From contig OZ020267.1 in assembly GCA_963971225.1 (NCBI GenBank), positions 85,177,648 to 85,241,647 of the forward strand: a stretch of 64,000 nt of DNA. Reading direction: 5' to 3'. Each line of letters starts with the position of its first letter. The first letter of the stretch is position 1. This DNA comes from Melieria omissa (taxonomy: Eukaryota > Arthropoda > Insecta > Diptera > Ulidiidae). Position numbers and translations under genes: made by a program. Positions 1 to 8,606 of the stretch are shown in pieces. The notes below the pieces were generated by a model. The model searched no databases. It had not been told where the DNA came from and worked only from the letters and a program-made list of their open reading frames with translations.

Positions 1-711
1 GTCCTGACGTTGAGTTCAAGGTCTTGTCTTGAAAATAATTTGTTTATTTTTGTTTATTTAGGTATTTGCCAACATTTTTTCACTCACCAACATACAATAA
101 GAAATTTCAAACGTTGAAATCAAGCACATGTTTCCAACAACATTGTACAATGACGTAGTGTACAAAGACCAGAAACATACCGGGTTGGAAACATCGGAAA
201 CATCGTAGGGGAAGAACTTGGAAACATTTCAAATTGTTTCCGGAAACGTGTTTCCGACGATTTTCATTTCTAGTGTACAAGGTACTGAAAACATGTTTCC
301 GCACAACAAGAAACATTTATGCTTCCGATGTGTTTGTAATAACTTGTTTCCATGTGAAATGTTTCCCAGTGTACAAGCATCTCAATTTTTTCACAAGTTT
401 TTAAGTCAATATGCCTATCGGTTCATGTTTTTTTCGTAGTCGTATACGAACCTTAACCCTTGTGGCTAAATGAGTGCTGTGATTGTTCAGTGATCTGTCG
501 ATCCCACCGCTAATCCCTTCCTTTCCTTTTCCTTTTGTACTCATGTTTCCCCCTATTTTCTGCTACCCGGCTTCGGCCATTTGTGTCGTTCAATGTTTCT
601 TGTATTTCTTGTTATTCGTTATTCGTAATCCATCGAATAAACACCACCCAACCCATATATCGAAACCAACCGTGTTTTATTAATCCCGCTTCGCGACGAA
701 TCGAGTAAACA
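1..711 (+). repeat. Putative LTR fragment (BEL/Pao-like?) with GTTTCC-rich stretch
   Basis: No gene is seen here. Bases 120-375 are packed with GTTTCC/GGAAAC words. The word AGTGTACAA recurs at 157, 272 and 368. Near 634-641 there is a GAATAAAC polyadenylation-like signal, and the stretch ends in GAGTAAACA at 711. The next bases (TGGTCCTTCGACCC) resemble the segment that follows the 5' LTR in arthropod BEL/Pao elements. I infer the right part of an LTR whose left end lies outside the window. The second LTR is not visible, so this could also be unrelated intergenic repeat. Confidence 0.3.
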
Positions 712-862
712 TGGTCCTTCGACCCATCGCGAACCCGCGACTATAATATAGTGAATAAAAAAAAACACTCAAACAAAAAATAACTTTTACAAATTTTCAA
801 ATACAAAACAACAATTACAAACAGAGACACGACAATCAAAACAAACACACAAAAAAATATAT
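712..862 (+). other. A/C-rich leader-like stretch, no gene
   Basis: This is an A/C-rich, G-poor, non-coding segment that starts with TGGTCCTTCGACCC. Its composition continues at 3930-4104, so the Gypsy element between them appears to have landed inside it. It could be the untranslated leader of an LTR retrotransposon. Confidence 0.3.
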
Positions 863-1276
863 TGTTACGAAAATCTAAAGTTTTCCAAGGTTCGTTTGGA
901 TTGGGTTTGAAAATAAAACAACTTCAATTATTCAGCGCAAACGTAGTCAAAACGAACAATCACTTTATTTACAAATTTACACTTGTTCTACTTTACACTA
1001 CTACTATTGCATGTTTCCCCTTTGCTTGCTCAACACCGACTCCATTCACTGCGTTGCACACTGCTGCTTTTATACCAGTTTTCTTATCGCGCCGAAGTTT
1101 CTTGCAACTTCCAATTGGAAAATGCTCGACCATTCTCGCACAGCCCATTTCTCGCGAACCTTGCCATATCGGACTATACCAAGCGAATTATACCAGTTTG
1201 CCGTACTTCACAGTGCATGCCTAAAAGTATGCTTGCAAAAGCGTTCATGCACAGCACAGAGTGCCTTTTCGTTTCA
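863..1276 (-). repeat. Gypsy 3' LTR (element read on minus strand)
   Basis: This 414 bp LTR starts TG and ends CA. It matches 3519-3929 apart from scattered substitutions and small indels, for example near 1088-1096 versus 3741-3750. The purine-rich minus-strand sequence just inside it (around 1277-1290) suits a polypurine tract. Short plus-strand ORFs inside it are not genes. Confidence 0.85.
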
Positions 1277-1287
1277 CTGCCCTTCAC

Positions 1288-1860
1288 TTAGACTTGTTCG
1301 TCCCGAACAAGTACCGAGGCTCCGCCGGAGTAAGACTCCAGGCGCTCCAAATGGACAACTTTCAACCTCGCATTTCTGTTGCTGCAGCGTTGAACTCTGT
1401 ACACCACGTAATTAATCTTTGTCACGACTTTGTACGGTCCTTCCCATGATGTTTGATGTTTTGGAGACAAACCTTCCTCCGCTGCGGGTTGTAAAGCATT
1501 ACCAGATCGCCTTCTTGGAACCCTTCTGGGTTAGCCCGTAGACCATAGCTCGCTGTTAACCTGCTTTCGACTCGTTGAGTGCGGCTCAACGATCTCCTCC
1601 TCGGCCCTTTCGCAGCCGAACACCAATTACAACCTCTGATCCACTCAGCGACAGACTCCTGGCATCATACCCAATAGAACCGCCTTCTTATTTTGGCGAC
1701 AGTTTTTGCGATGCCTAGGTGCCCTCCACTGGAGTCGTTATGGTTTTCCTCGATGACATCGTCGATTCGGCCTTTCGGGACCACTATTAGGGATTTCCTG
1801 ATCCTTTCATCCCTGCTCTCCCACTCGCGGTATAGGCTGCCATTCTTCAGACGCAGACTG
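1288..1860 (-). pseudogene. Gypsy integrase remnant
   Basis: Reading leftwards from ~1850, the frame shows an integrase zinc-binding (HHCC) region with a HNDSSGGHLG motif and a CNWC pair. It is broken by a stop near 1676. Most of the catalytic core is missing. Bases ~1530-1288 then give the integrase C-terminal domain (WEGPYKVV, then a YRVQR-like strand and KVVHLERL). The parts are in different frames. No DDE triad can be assembled. Confidence 0.75.
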
Positions 1861-2380
1861 TGCCCTTCGCGATCGGGCTCTCACCAGCCATCTCCTGCCA
1901 GTCCGGCCGTAATTTCCGCGCTTTGCCTTTAATGATCTTCGAGAGATCCGTATCCTCGCGCTGGTCCTTATGTAGCCTTTCCGCAAGCCAATCTTCCTCT
2001 TGCAGAACTCTTACCGACCGTACATCCACAATCTGTCCCTCGTTTTCGGCTTGCGAATTATGCCTGCGCTCGGTTTTGCACGAATGGTGTGGCAGAGCGT
2101 CAGCCCTTCTTGGCGAGGTCTGTTGTCCGGAACGCTTTTCTCGCAGATGGCAGTCTCGTGATATGTGTCCTTGCTTGCCACATCGCCAGCAACTGACTCT
2201 AGATGACACTGCCCGCAGCCCCGCTGGTGCCACCGAGCTCACTGTCTGGCTTTGCGTGACACGCCCAGATTGGGCTCGACGCCTTTCCGCAGACGACTGT
2301 CGAAAATTTTCCTTCCAGGCCGCCTCATACGTCATCGCGCTGGTCACCATCTCCTTAAATGTCGGCTTGCCCATCATCAA
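1847..2380 (-). pseudogene. Gypsy gag C-terminus with zinc knuckle, fused to late pol
   Basis: This 177-residue open frame has a CCHC zinc knuckle at residues 64-77 (CWRCGKQGHISRDC; C-x2-C-x4-H-x4-C), which in this family binds RNA in the gag nucleocapsid. From about residue 130 it passes into sequence typical of the linker between RNase H and integrase (DLSKIIKGKARKL, GESPIAKG). The ~2.5-3 kb of protease, RT and RNase H expected between these parts is deleted. The fusion is a deletion product, not a gene. Confidence 0.7.
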
Positions 2381-3453
2381 CGCACTGCAATAAATGACTC
2401 AATCTTCATCATTTCGAGGTCATCCGCACCGAGTTGCGCGTAACTCAACTGTACGAGCCGCTCAATGTCTGCTGCATATGTCTGCAGCGCCTCGTTTGCT
2501 CTTTGCCTACAGCTCTTCAGCTCGCAATACTACAGCATTTTGTGGTGCTCGTCACTGTATCTGGCTGCCAGTGCCCTTATGACGGTCTCGTAATCACCTC
2601 TCAAACATTCCGGAACTGTTTTTATTACCTCAGCCGCAGGACCTCTTACAGCCAGTATCAGTCTCCGACCTTTCCTAACATCGGTCCACTGACTCTCCAA
2701 AGCAGCCATATCGAATTGTAGTTTGAATGTGTCGAACGACGTAGTACCATCATAAGTAGGCACTGCTATGGCAAAACTTTCCTCAACCGACTGCACCCTT
2801 GCTCGCAGCTGTACCTCTCTAAGCCGCTCGTCGATTTTTCTGTTCACCGAATCCTCCAGACTGTCAACTCGTTTGTCTAAATGTTCTACTCGCGTCTCCA
2901 GGTGCTCAATTTTCACATTAATCCTGTCTGAAATCTCTTCCACTTTCTGCTCCAAGCACGCAGAATTTTCCTGAAGCTTGCTGGACAACTCGCGATTCGC
3001 ATTTTGAAATTTTTCCACATTTTCCTGGAGTTTTGTTTTCATTCGCTCTGCTATTTGCGCCGAAAGTTCCTGATTCGTGGTTTCCAGTTTCGCTGCCATT
3101 TGCGTCGACATTTCGCGATTTTCATTTTCCATTTTGGCTGCCATTTCACGGTTGGAAGTCTCCAACATGCCTTTAAGTGCAACCATTAACTGGCTCATGT
3201 CCAATGCTTGTAGTGGTGCAGCCACTGCAGTCGTACTTTGCAATGACGCAGCACCAGCAGGCGATTCCTCCGCCTTGGCCGACGCCTCTAGCTCTTGCGT
3301 TCCGAACTCGTGTGCAGCCCAATCGATGCCTCGTGATTCACACGCCTATCGCAAGCGCAGCTGCAACTCAACCTTTCCGCCAGCAGTCGGCAAATTCCAG
3401 GCAGCCAGCTCCTCCTTCAGCTGGTCCACCTTCAACAGCTCAAGTTTAACCAT
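2381..3453 (-). pseudogene. Gypsy gag N-terminal and capsid part, broken
   Basis: The likely start is the ATG at 3453 (minus). The first ~35 codons look SAP-like (VDQLKEELAAWNLP) and end at a TAG at 3346-3348. The frame then stays open to 2530. It includes a strongly heptad-like coiled coil (~2800-3150, many E/K/L/N residues) and a capsid-like segment (VPTYDGTTSFDTFKLQF, then GPAAEVIKTVP). A TAG stops it near 2530 and later frameshifts separate it from the zinc-knuckle frame. It would have been the structural gag protein; it is dead here. Confidence 0.72.
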
Positions 3454-3518
3454 GTCTGCGTTTTACAAATTTCGCTGTTGTTTACTCTCAGTGACCCAAT
3501 CCCATTTCTGACAACAAA

Positions 3519-3929
3519 TGTTACGAAAATCTCAAGTTTTGCTTCGATTGGATTGGGTTTGAAAATAAAACAACTTCAATGATTCAGCGCAAACGTACTC
3601 AAAACTAACAATCACTTTATTTACAAATTTACACTTGTTCTACTTTACACTACTACTATTGCATGTTTCCCCTTTGCTTGCTCAACACCGACTCCACTCA
3701 CTGCGCTGCACACTGCTGCTTTTATACCAGTTTTCTTACCGCACCGTAAGTTTCTTGCAACTTCCAATTGGAAAATGCTCGACCATTCTCGCACAGCCCA
3801 TTTCTCGCGAACCTTGCCATATCGGACTATACCAAGCGAATTATACCAGTTTGTCGTACTTCACAGTGCATGCCTAAAAGTATGTTTGCAAAAGCGTTCA
3901 TGCATAGCACAGAGTGCCTTTTCATTTCA
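3519..3929 (-). repeat. Gypsy 5' LTR (element read on minus strand)
   Basis: This 411 bp LTR starts TGTTACG on the plus strand and ends TTTCA, paired with 863-1276. On the minus strand the bases just downstream of it (3518 leftwards, TTTGTTGTCAGAAATGGGAT) sit where a tRNA primer-binding site is expected. I do not assign the tRNA. Differences from the partner LTR indicate an old insertion. Confidence 0.85.
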
Positions 3930-4104
3930 ATATATTTGTGAACCACACAAAAAAAAATGGAAGTGACATACAAACGGAAATAAACAGGGCACAAATATAC
4001 AAATCACCAAACCAAATAATTTCTTGCTAAAATTCAAAGACAAAAACCACAACAATCAGTGCAGTGAAAAGACAGTGCAGTATATATATGCAGTATATTA
4101 CATA
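3930..4104 (+). other. A/C-rich spacer, no gene
   Basis: This continues the A/C-rich composition of 712-862 beyond the Gypsy insertion. It ends in a short TATATA/GCAGTATA-rich stretch into which the fold-back mariner inserted at TA. No coding signal is seen. Confidence 0.45.
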
Positions 4105-4106
4105 TA

Positions 4107-4712
4107 CACTATGATCAATAAGTACCGGGACTGTGTATTTGAAATTTTCCGCCGATGCAGGTTTTTTTTACGTCGGTAGGACCTTAACTGACATCTGTGT
4201 CAAATTTTGAGCGGGATTGCATCATTAGTTTTAGTTTGGCAGCTGTTAGCGTCAGTTAACTTTTTGTACTTCGTCGCATTTTACAATGGCACACTTTTTT
4301 TGGTTTTGGCTCGCCTTCAGCACGCCATTCGGATGATTGCTGGCTAGTTGTCACGTCGAATTCATAGACCCATGTCTCATCACCAGTAATTATACGTTTC
4401 ATGAACGTTGGGTCCTTCTTAGCTTCGGAAATCATGTCTTCAGCCACTTGCTTCGATGATATTTTTGGACGAAATTCAAATCTTGAGGAACAAGCCCTGC
4501 GGCGACGCGTTTCATGCGCAAAATATCAACAACAATGTGTTGCGCGTACAAAAAGTTGACTGACGCCAACAGCTGCCACACAAAAACTAATGATGTGATC
4601 CCGCTCAAAATTTGACACAGATGTCAGTTAAGGTTCTACCTATTTTTTTACCTGCATCGGGCAACGGCGGACAATTTAAAATACACAGTCCCGGTACTTA
4701 TTGATCATAGTG
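4107..4712 (-). mobile_element. Fold-back mariner derivative (array left border)
   Basis: The element is bounded by TA (4105-4106, 4713-4714) and starts CACTATGATCAATAAGTACC, with the reverse complement at the right end. Unlike a normal mariner, both arms (~4107-4272 and ~4546-4712) are copies of the same 5' end, in inverted orientation, so it folds into a ~165 bp stem. The ~275 bp centre holds a minus-strand mid-transposase piece with the ITGDETWVY motif carrying the first catalytic aspartate (codon at 4379-4381). The frame is broken upstream of it. Its right arm and flank resemble every junction mariner of the array. Confidence 0.85.
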
Positions 4713-4733
4713 TATATATAACATATCGACTTT

Positions 4734-5552
4734 TTGTGTTTCTTTCTTGCTTTTGGTGTAATTGAAAGCGCAGGCAATAAGGTCGAATGGGCAATAAGGT
4801 CGTTTGACCCCTACAAGTCCACGGGCCCTGATGGTATCATTCCAGCAATGCTACAACAAGCCGGTGACTGTATTCTGCAACCCCTAGTAAACATCTTTAA
4901 AGGATGCCTATTAAGAAATGTTGTTCCAAAGCAGTGAAGAGACGTCAACGTATTTTTCAAACTGAACGCAGGAAAGGCCAGCCACACTACGTCTAAAGAC
5001 TATAGACCTATCAGCCTCTCCTCATTTTTATTGAAAACGCTAGAGAGGCTGTTGGATAGATATATAGGAGACAACCGGGGACTATCTTCTGAACTCTGCA
5101 GGGCACAACACGCCTACCAACAGGGGAAGTCGGTAGACAGTGCACTGCGCAGCGTTGTGGACCCCATAGAGCATTCTTTGGCCATAAAGTAGTACACAAT
5201 GGCTGCCTTCCTCGATATAGAGGGGGCTTTCAACAATGTCACCACTGAGGCCATAACAAGAGCACTTCGTGCATACAATGTGGAAAGCTTCGTTATCGAT
5301 TGGGTTGAAACGATGCTGCAAGACAGGATAATCAACTCAACGATAGGACCGGCTTCCATCAAAAGGAGAGCCACAAGGGGAACACCCCAAGGGGGGTGCT
5401 ATCCCCTCTTTTATGGCTGCTGGTAGTGGATGAGATTCTAAGAGCCTTTCAGAGAAGACGCATTAGAATAGTGGCCTATGCGGACGACATCGTCATCATG
5501 ATACAAGGCAAATTTTTGCCTACTATCAGTGAATTGGTGGAATCTTCATTAA
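4734..5552 (+). pseudogene. Non-LTR retrotransposon RT, part A (U1)
   Basis: This is the fingers and palm of a reverse transcriptase of the Jockey/LOA/R1 group. Visible blocks are STGPDG (fingers), DYRPISLSSF, QHAYQQGKSV, the AAFLDIEGAFNNV block with the first catalytic aspartate, RGTPQGG, and in the next frame LSPLLW and the YADD active site (~5478-5489). The stretch starts without an ATG, so the endonuclease and ORF1 are missing. A base is lost in the G run at ~5391-5396, putting YADD out of frame. U1 alone also has TGA at 4935-4937 and TAG at 5190-5192. LOA is my best clade guess because of the RNase H that follows part C. Confidence 0.9.
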
Positions 5553-6008
5553 CCTTTACCTGGCACAGGGGGTACCTACGAACCCCACGCGGTTTCTCGT
5601 CGATTTTTGATATCTAAATCTTCGAAATCTAAACTCGTAACGACATCTATCTGTAGTGAAGGGATACACTTTTATACCTATGCCACTAGGATAGCGCTGC
5701 TACCGTCAGTTCGTCTGTGGCAGTCGTAAAAGTAAGTTGGGGGTGTGTAAGTCCCCCACTCGGCACTCAACGTCGGTTTTTCGTGAATTGTGTAATTTTC
5801 CGAAGTTTCCGAATTTTTCCTGAACGCCAATCTTCATTTTTCTAAACTCTGACTATTTCACCCTTTGAAGGGGTATCTGAAGTTGATCTCTGATTTTTTC
5901 TAAAAAGATATAATCAATATTTTTTTTTACAAGGATATTTGTCACTGGGGTTCGTACGAACCCCACTGTGCCAGGTATGTTACTCAGGAGAGGTGTGCCA
6001 GGTAAAGG
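5553..6008 (+). mobile_element. piggyBac-type MITE, 456 bp (U1)
   Basis: TTAA flanks both ends (5549-5552, 6009-6012). The termini are inverted: CCTTTACCTGGCACA on the left and its complement on the right. Inside each is a 19 bp inverted block, GGGGTACCTACGAACCCCA on the left and GGGGTTCGTACGAACCCCA (complement) on the right. It is 1 base from the terminal repeat on the left but ~29 bases on the right, where CCTGGCACA is also repeated. The TTAA target and the asymmetric spacing are hallmarks of piggyBac ends. The interior has no transposase, so it would have moved only with help from an autonomous relative. Removing it with one TTAA rejoins the RT frame exactly. Confidence 0.83.
5947..5964. 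repeat. 18 bp perfect palindrome in the piggyBac-type MITE
   Basis: GGGGTTCGTACGAACCCC is a perfect palindrome inside the right subterminal repeat. U2 has one change that breaks it (CATACG); the later units keep it. It may be part of a transposase-binding block. Confidence 0.7.
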
Positions 6009-6318
6009 TTAACCGACTTGTCAGTGTGGGCAAGAGACAACGGTCTAGGGATAAATCCCGAAAAGACCGAACTAGTCCTGTTCACCAAGAAAACGAAGAT
6101 TCAGGAATTTTCTCTTCCCTGTGTGGAAGGGCATTCCCTGAAACTATCAAAAGAGGCCAAATATCTTGGCATCATTCTGGACTCAAAACTTTCGTGGAAG
6201 CGAAACATTGAAGAAAGAATGAAAAAGGAGCTTAATGCGCTGTATGCTTGCAAGCGGACCTTTGGTAAAAGATGGGGATCAAAACCCTATATTATCCACT
6301 GCATGTATACGGCGATAA
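6009..6318 (+). pseudogene. Non-LTR RT, part B (U1)
   Basis: This continues the RT thumb after the MITE: LSVWARDNGLGINPEKTEL, then KYLGIILDSKLSWK, then a lysine-rich helix and KPYIIHCMYTA. It is in the same frame as the YADD segment once the 456 bp MITE is removed. It is cut at TAA (6316-6318) by the next insertion. The apparent C-terminal extension read past 6318 is MITE sequence, not retrotransposon. Confidence 0.88.
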
Positions 6319-7291
6319 CACAGTGCAACACTGAAAAAAGGGACAAGGTCAAACCAGTCTCATTCGATAGAGGACCTCAGTAGATGAAAAAATGCCAAGG
6401 GATTTTTCTCGGAATGTTCGAGTTTTTTTTTTAAATGCAGTTTAAAGATGGCGGCTTAATGCCCCTTCCCGAAACTTTTAAAACATCATATCTCTTGACT
6501 CAAATGTCAGAAAGGAATAATTTTTACGTCAAATGAAAGCTAATGATATGAAGTCGATGACAAAATATCCTTTTTTGAAAATTTTTATGAAAAAGGATAT
6601 GAAGGACCTCAATAAAATTTTTATCCTTGAATATCCTGGAAACCGTGAGAGCTAAATTTATATAAACGACTTCTGGTGAAAAAGCATTCAAACATCTATA
6701 CTGCTTATAAATTTCATGTAAATCACTTTTACAGGTAAGACTCTACAACGATTAAAAAAATGTGCTTTGCTACATTCGATGTTTTTAGGAAGCTGCTACG
6801 AGATATTTTGTACAAAAAAACATGAATTCAGCAGTGTATAATTTTTTAATCGTTGTAGAGTCTTAACTGTAAAAGTGATTTACATGAAATTTAAAAGCCG
6901 TATAGATCTTTGAATGCTTTTTCACCAGAAGTCACTTACATAAATTTAGCTCTCACGGTTTCCAGGATATTCAAGGATAAAAATTTAATTGAGGTCCTTC
7001 ATATCCTTTTTCAGAAAACTTTTCAAAAAAGGATATTGTGTCATCGACTTCATATCCTTAGCTTTCATTTGACGTAAAATTTATTCCTTTCTGACATTTG
7101 AGTCAAGAGATATGATGTTTTAAATGTTTCGGGAAGGGGCATTAAGCCGCCATCTTTAAACTGCATTAAAAACAAACCTCGAACATTCCGAGAAAAATCC
7201 CTTGGCACTTTTTCATCTACTGAGGTCCTCTATCGAATGAGACGGGTTTGACCTTGTCCCTCGAAATTTTTTTTGAATTTGTTGCACTGTG
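6319..7291. mobile_element. Long-inverted-repeat MITE, 973 bp (U1)
   Basis: The arms are ~440 bp (6319-~6758 and ~6842-7291) around an ~85 bp loop. They end in CACAGTGCAAC and its inverse, flanked by TAA on both sides (6316-6318, 7292-7294). Removing it with one TAA restores the RT frame. No ORF runs through it. The ends fit a 3 bp TWA target as in PIF/Harbinger, or a CACTA-type end; the family is not settled. A transcript would form a very long hairpin. Confidence 0.82.
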
Positions 7292-7746
7292 TAATCAGAC
7301 CCATCATTACCTATGGTTCTCATGTCTGGTGGCCAGCCATGGACAAAAAGAGCAACCAGAGCAATCTGGGGAGGGTGCAGAGACTTGCCACGATGGCGAT
7401 CACGGGGGCGGCGAAAAGCGCTCCGCGAATGGCTCTGAAAATGTTTTTGCACCTTCCCCCAGTGGACCTGTTCGTAAAGGCCAGCGCAGCAAAGACAAAC
7501 CTCAGATTGAGGGAGTCTAATCAGCTGAGGCCATGCGGCTACGGACATTCTAGCATTCTGAACGTTCTTATGACTAGCTCTACCGGACAAGGTATTTTAG
7601 ATAAGGCCACTGATTTCCCGGTAAAGCGCAGTGACTTCGAATTGAAGATTCCCATTTACTATCCCTCCAGGGACAACTGGCAACAGCCCGAGATGGAAGA
7701 TTCTGCAGGAGTCTACTTCACCGACGCACACTGGGGTAATATATAA
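7292..7746 (+). pseudogene. Non-LTR RT, part C to RNase H start (U1)
   Basis: This resumes at IRPIITYGSHVWW, a block that follows the RT thumb in Jockey/LOA elements. It runs through RLATMAITGA and FPVKRSDFELKIPIYYPSR to GVYFTDAH, which aligns with the first strand of an RNase H domain, including its catalytic aspartate. It then runs into foreign sequence and a TAA at 7744-7746. The rest of RNase H is missing. Confidence 0.85.
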
Positions 7747-7812
7747 GTAAAGTGGCGATTAATTCAAAAACGAAAAATAAAGATAGAGATATGTTTTTGG
7801 TACCGGGTTAAA
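7747..7812 (+). other. Junction between RT-C and Tc1 remnant
   Basis: This is an AT-rich linker between the RNase H truncation and the first recognisable Tc1 sequence. No inverted copy of the Tc1 3' end is seen, so the Tc1 5' end is lost and the breakpoint cannot be placed precisely. Confidence 0.4.
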
Positions 7813-8434
7813 GTGAATAATTCTGCATTAATACGTGAAAGAATTGTTGCGAAACACCAGGTATGCATGATGCATATGCATGAACATAAATCTAATTTCG
7901 ATGGACCAGATGGTTGTCTATGTTACTGGATGGTTTTCAGTAAGGAAAACCTTAAATTTTCCAAAAGAAATTTCGGTGGCGGATCTGTGATGGTGTGGGG
8001 CGTATTTCAAAAACATGGAACGGTCGATTTTCGCTTCACGAGCTCAAGAATGGGCAGTACAGGATATACTGGAGAGTTGGATCGCGGCCTTCTTCTATTT
8101 TGATTAGAAAATAGATATAAACCATATAATTTTATGCAAGATAACGCGGCCATTTATAAAAGTCGGCAAACAATAGGGTTTTAGAATATTGCTTTGGTCA
8201 AACTATGGACCGACCAACTTGTTCGCACGATTTGATCCCGATTGAAAAATATGTGCGGAGTACTTGCCAGGCGTGTCTATGGGGAAAATGAAAATACAAC
8301 TGTGTTGGGGACTTAAAAATTACTATTCTAAAGGAGTGGAGCCATCTGGAGCCCCAATTATCGGTTAAGCTTATAAATTCCATGTGAAAACAGTTGTTTG
8401 ATATTGAAAAGAAAGGGGCGGGTACCATTAATTA
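7813..8434 (+). pseudogene. Tc1-like transposase remnant (U1)
   Basis: This is the C-terminal two thirds of a Tc1/mariner-superfamily transposase. Visible are FDGPDG, KRNFGGGSVMVWG, MQDNAAIHKSRQT (second catalytic Asp at 8140-8142), PIE with the third acidic residue, GVLARRVYGE and KKGAGTINY at the end. The first Asp (normally in SDEKKF) is replaced by His. There are stops after residue 96 and after SRQTIGF. An A-run of five (four from U3 onward) frameshifts the PIE segment. The natural stop codon is split by the TTA MITE. Confidence 0.82.
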
Positions 8435-8606
8435 CACTGTGCAAGTCGAAAATTCAGACATGGGGGGGACTTACAGAGCGACTTTTCATAGGTTTACTGA
8501 GTTGAGATCCACCAGCCGTTTGGCTGGATTGGCTCTAGTTTAAGAGAAATCCGACTTTGAAGTTTGCTCATGTCTGAATTTTTGAGGGTAAATTTCACGC
8601 ACAGTG
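8435..8606. mobile_element. 172 bp MITE in the Tc1 stop codon (U1)
   Basis: The ends are CACTGTGC and GCACAGTG, with TTA on both sides. A further inverted pair, AATTCAGACATG, lies ~15-26 bases in. Removing it with one TTA gives the reading NY-stop at the end of the Tc1 frame, where Tc1 transposases normally end. Its termini (CAC, A/T, GTGC) and 3 bp TWA duplication resemble those of the long-inverted-repeat MITE. Confidence 0.72.

Larger units (their letters stand above)
863..3929 (-). mobile_element. Internally deleted Ty3/Gypsy LTR retrotransposon
   Basis: Two direct repeats that begin TGTTACGAAAATC and end TTTCA bound this element. ATAT lies directly outside both ends (859-862 and 3930-3933), consistent with a 4 bp target duplication. 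Minus-strand frames between the LTRs give gag remnants, a CCHC zinc knuckle, then the region preceding integrase, the integrase zinc-binding domain and the integrase C-terminal domain. Protease, reverse transcriptase and RNase H are absent, and the internal part is only ~2.2 kb. In-frame stops and frameshifts remove coding capacity. It is a non-autonomous relic, outside the tandem array. Confidence 0.88.

Noticed and set aside
862..1449. Overlapping plus-strand ORFs of 60-134 codons in 862-1449
   Set aside because: They lie in or next to a Gypsy LTR and recur in the second LTR; the element is read on the other strand.
5939..6211. 90-codon plus-strand ORF crossing the MITE/RT-B boundary
   Set aside because: It is out of frame with the RT thumb and starts inside the piggyBac-type MITE, so it is a chance frame.
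6319..7291. Transib (RAG-like) element, from the CACAGTG ends
   Set aside because: The frame-restoring duplication is 3 bp (TAA). Transib makes 5 bp duplications, and GATAA and TAATC at the two sides do not match.
7213..7590. Minus-strand 125-codon ORF opposite RT-C, in most units
   Set aside because: It spans the MITE arm and the RT-C segment, two unrelated elements, and lies antisense to a recognisable RT frame.
8198..8428. Minus-strand 74-80-codon ORF opposite the Tc1 remnant
   Set aside because: Antisense to the conserved Tc1 motifs QDNAAIH and GVLARRVY.
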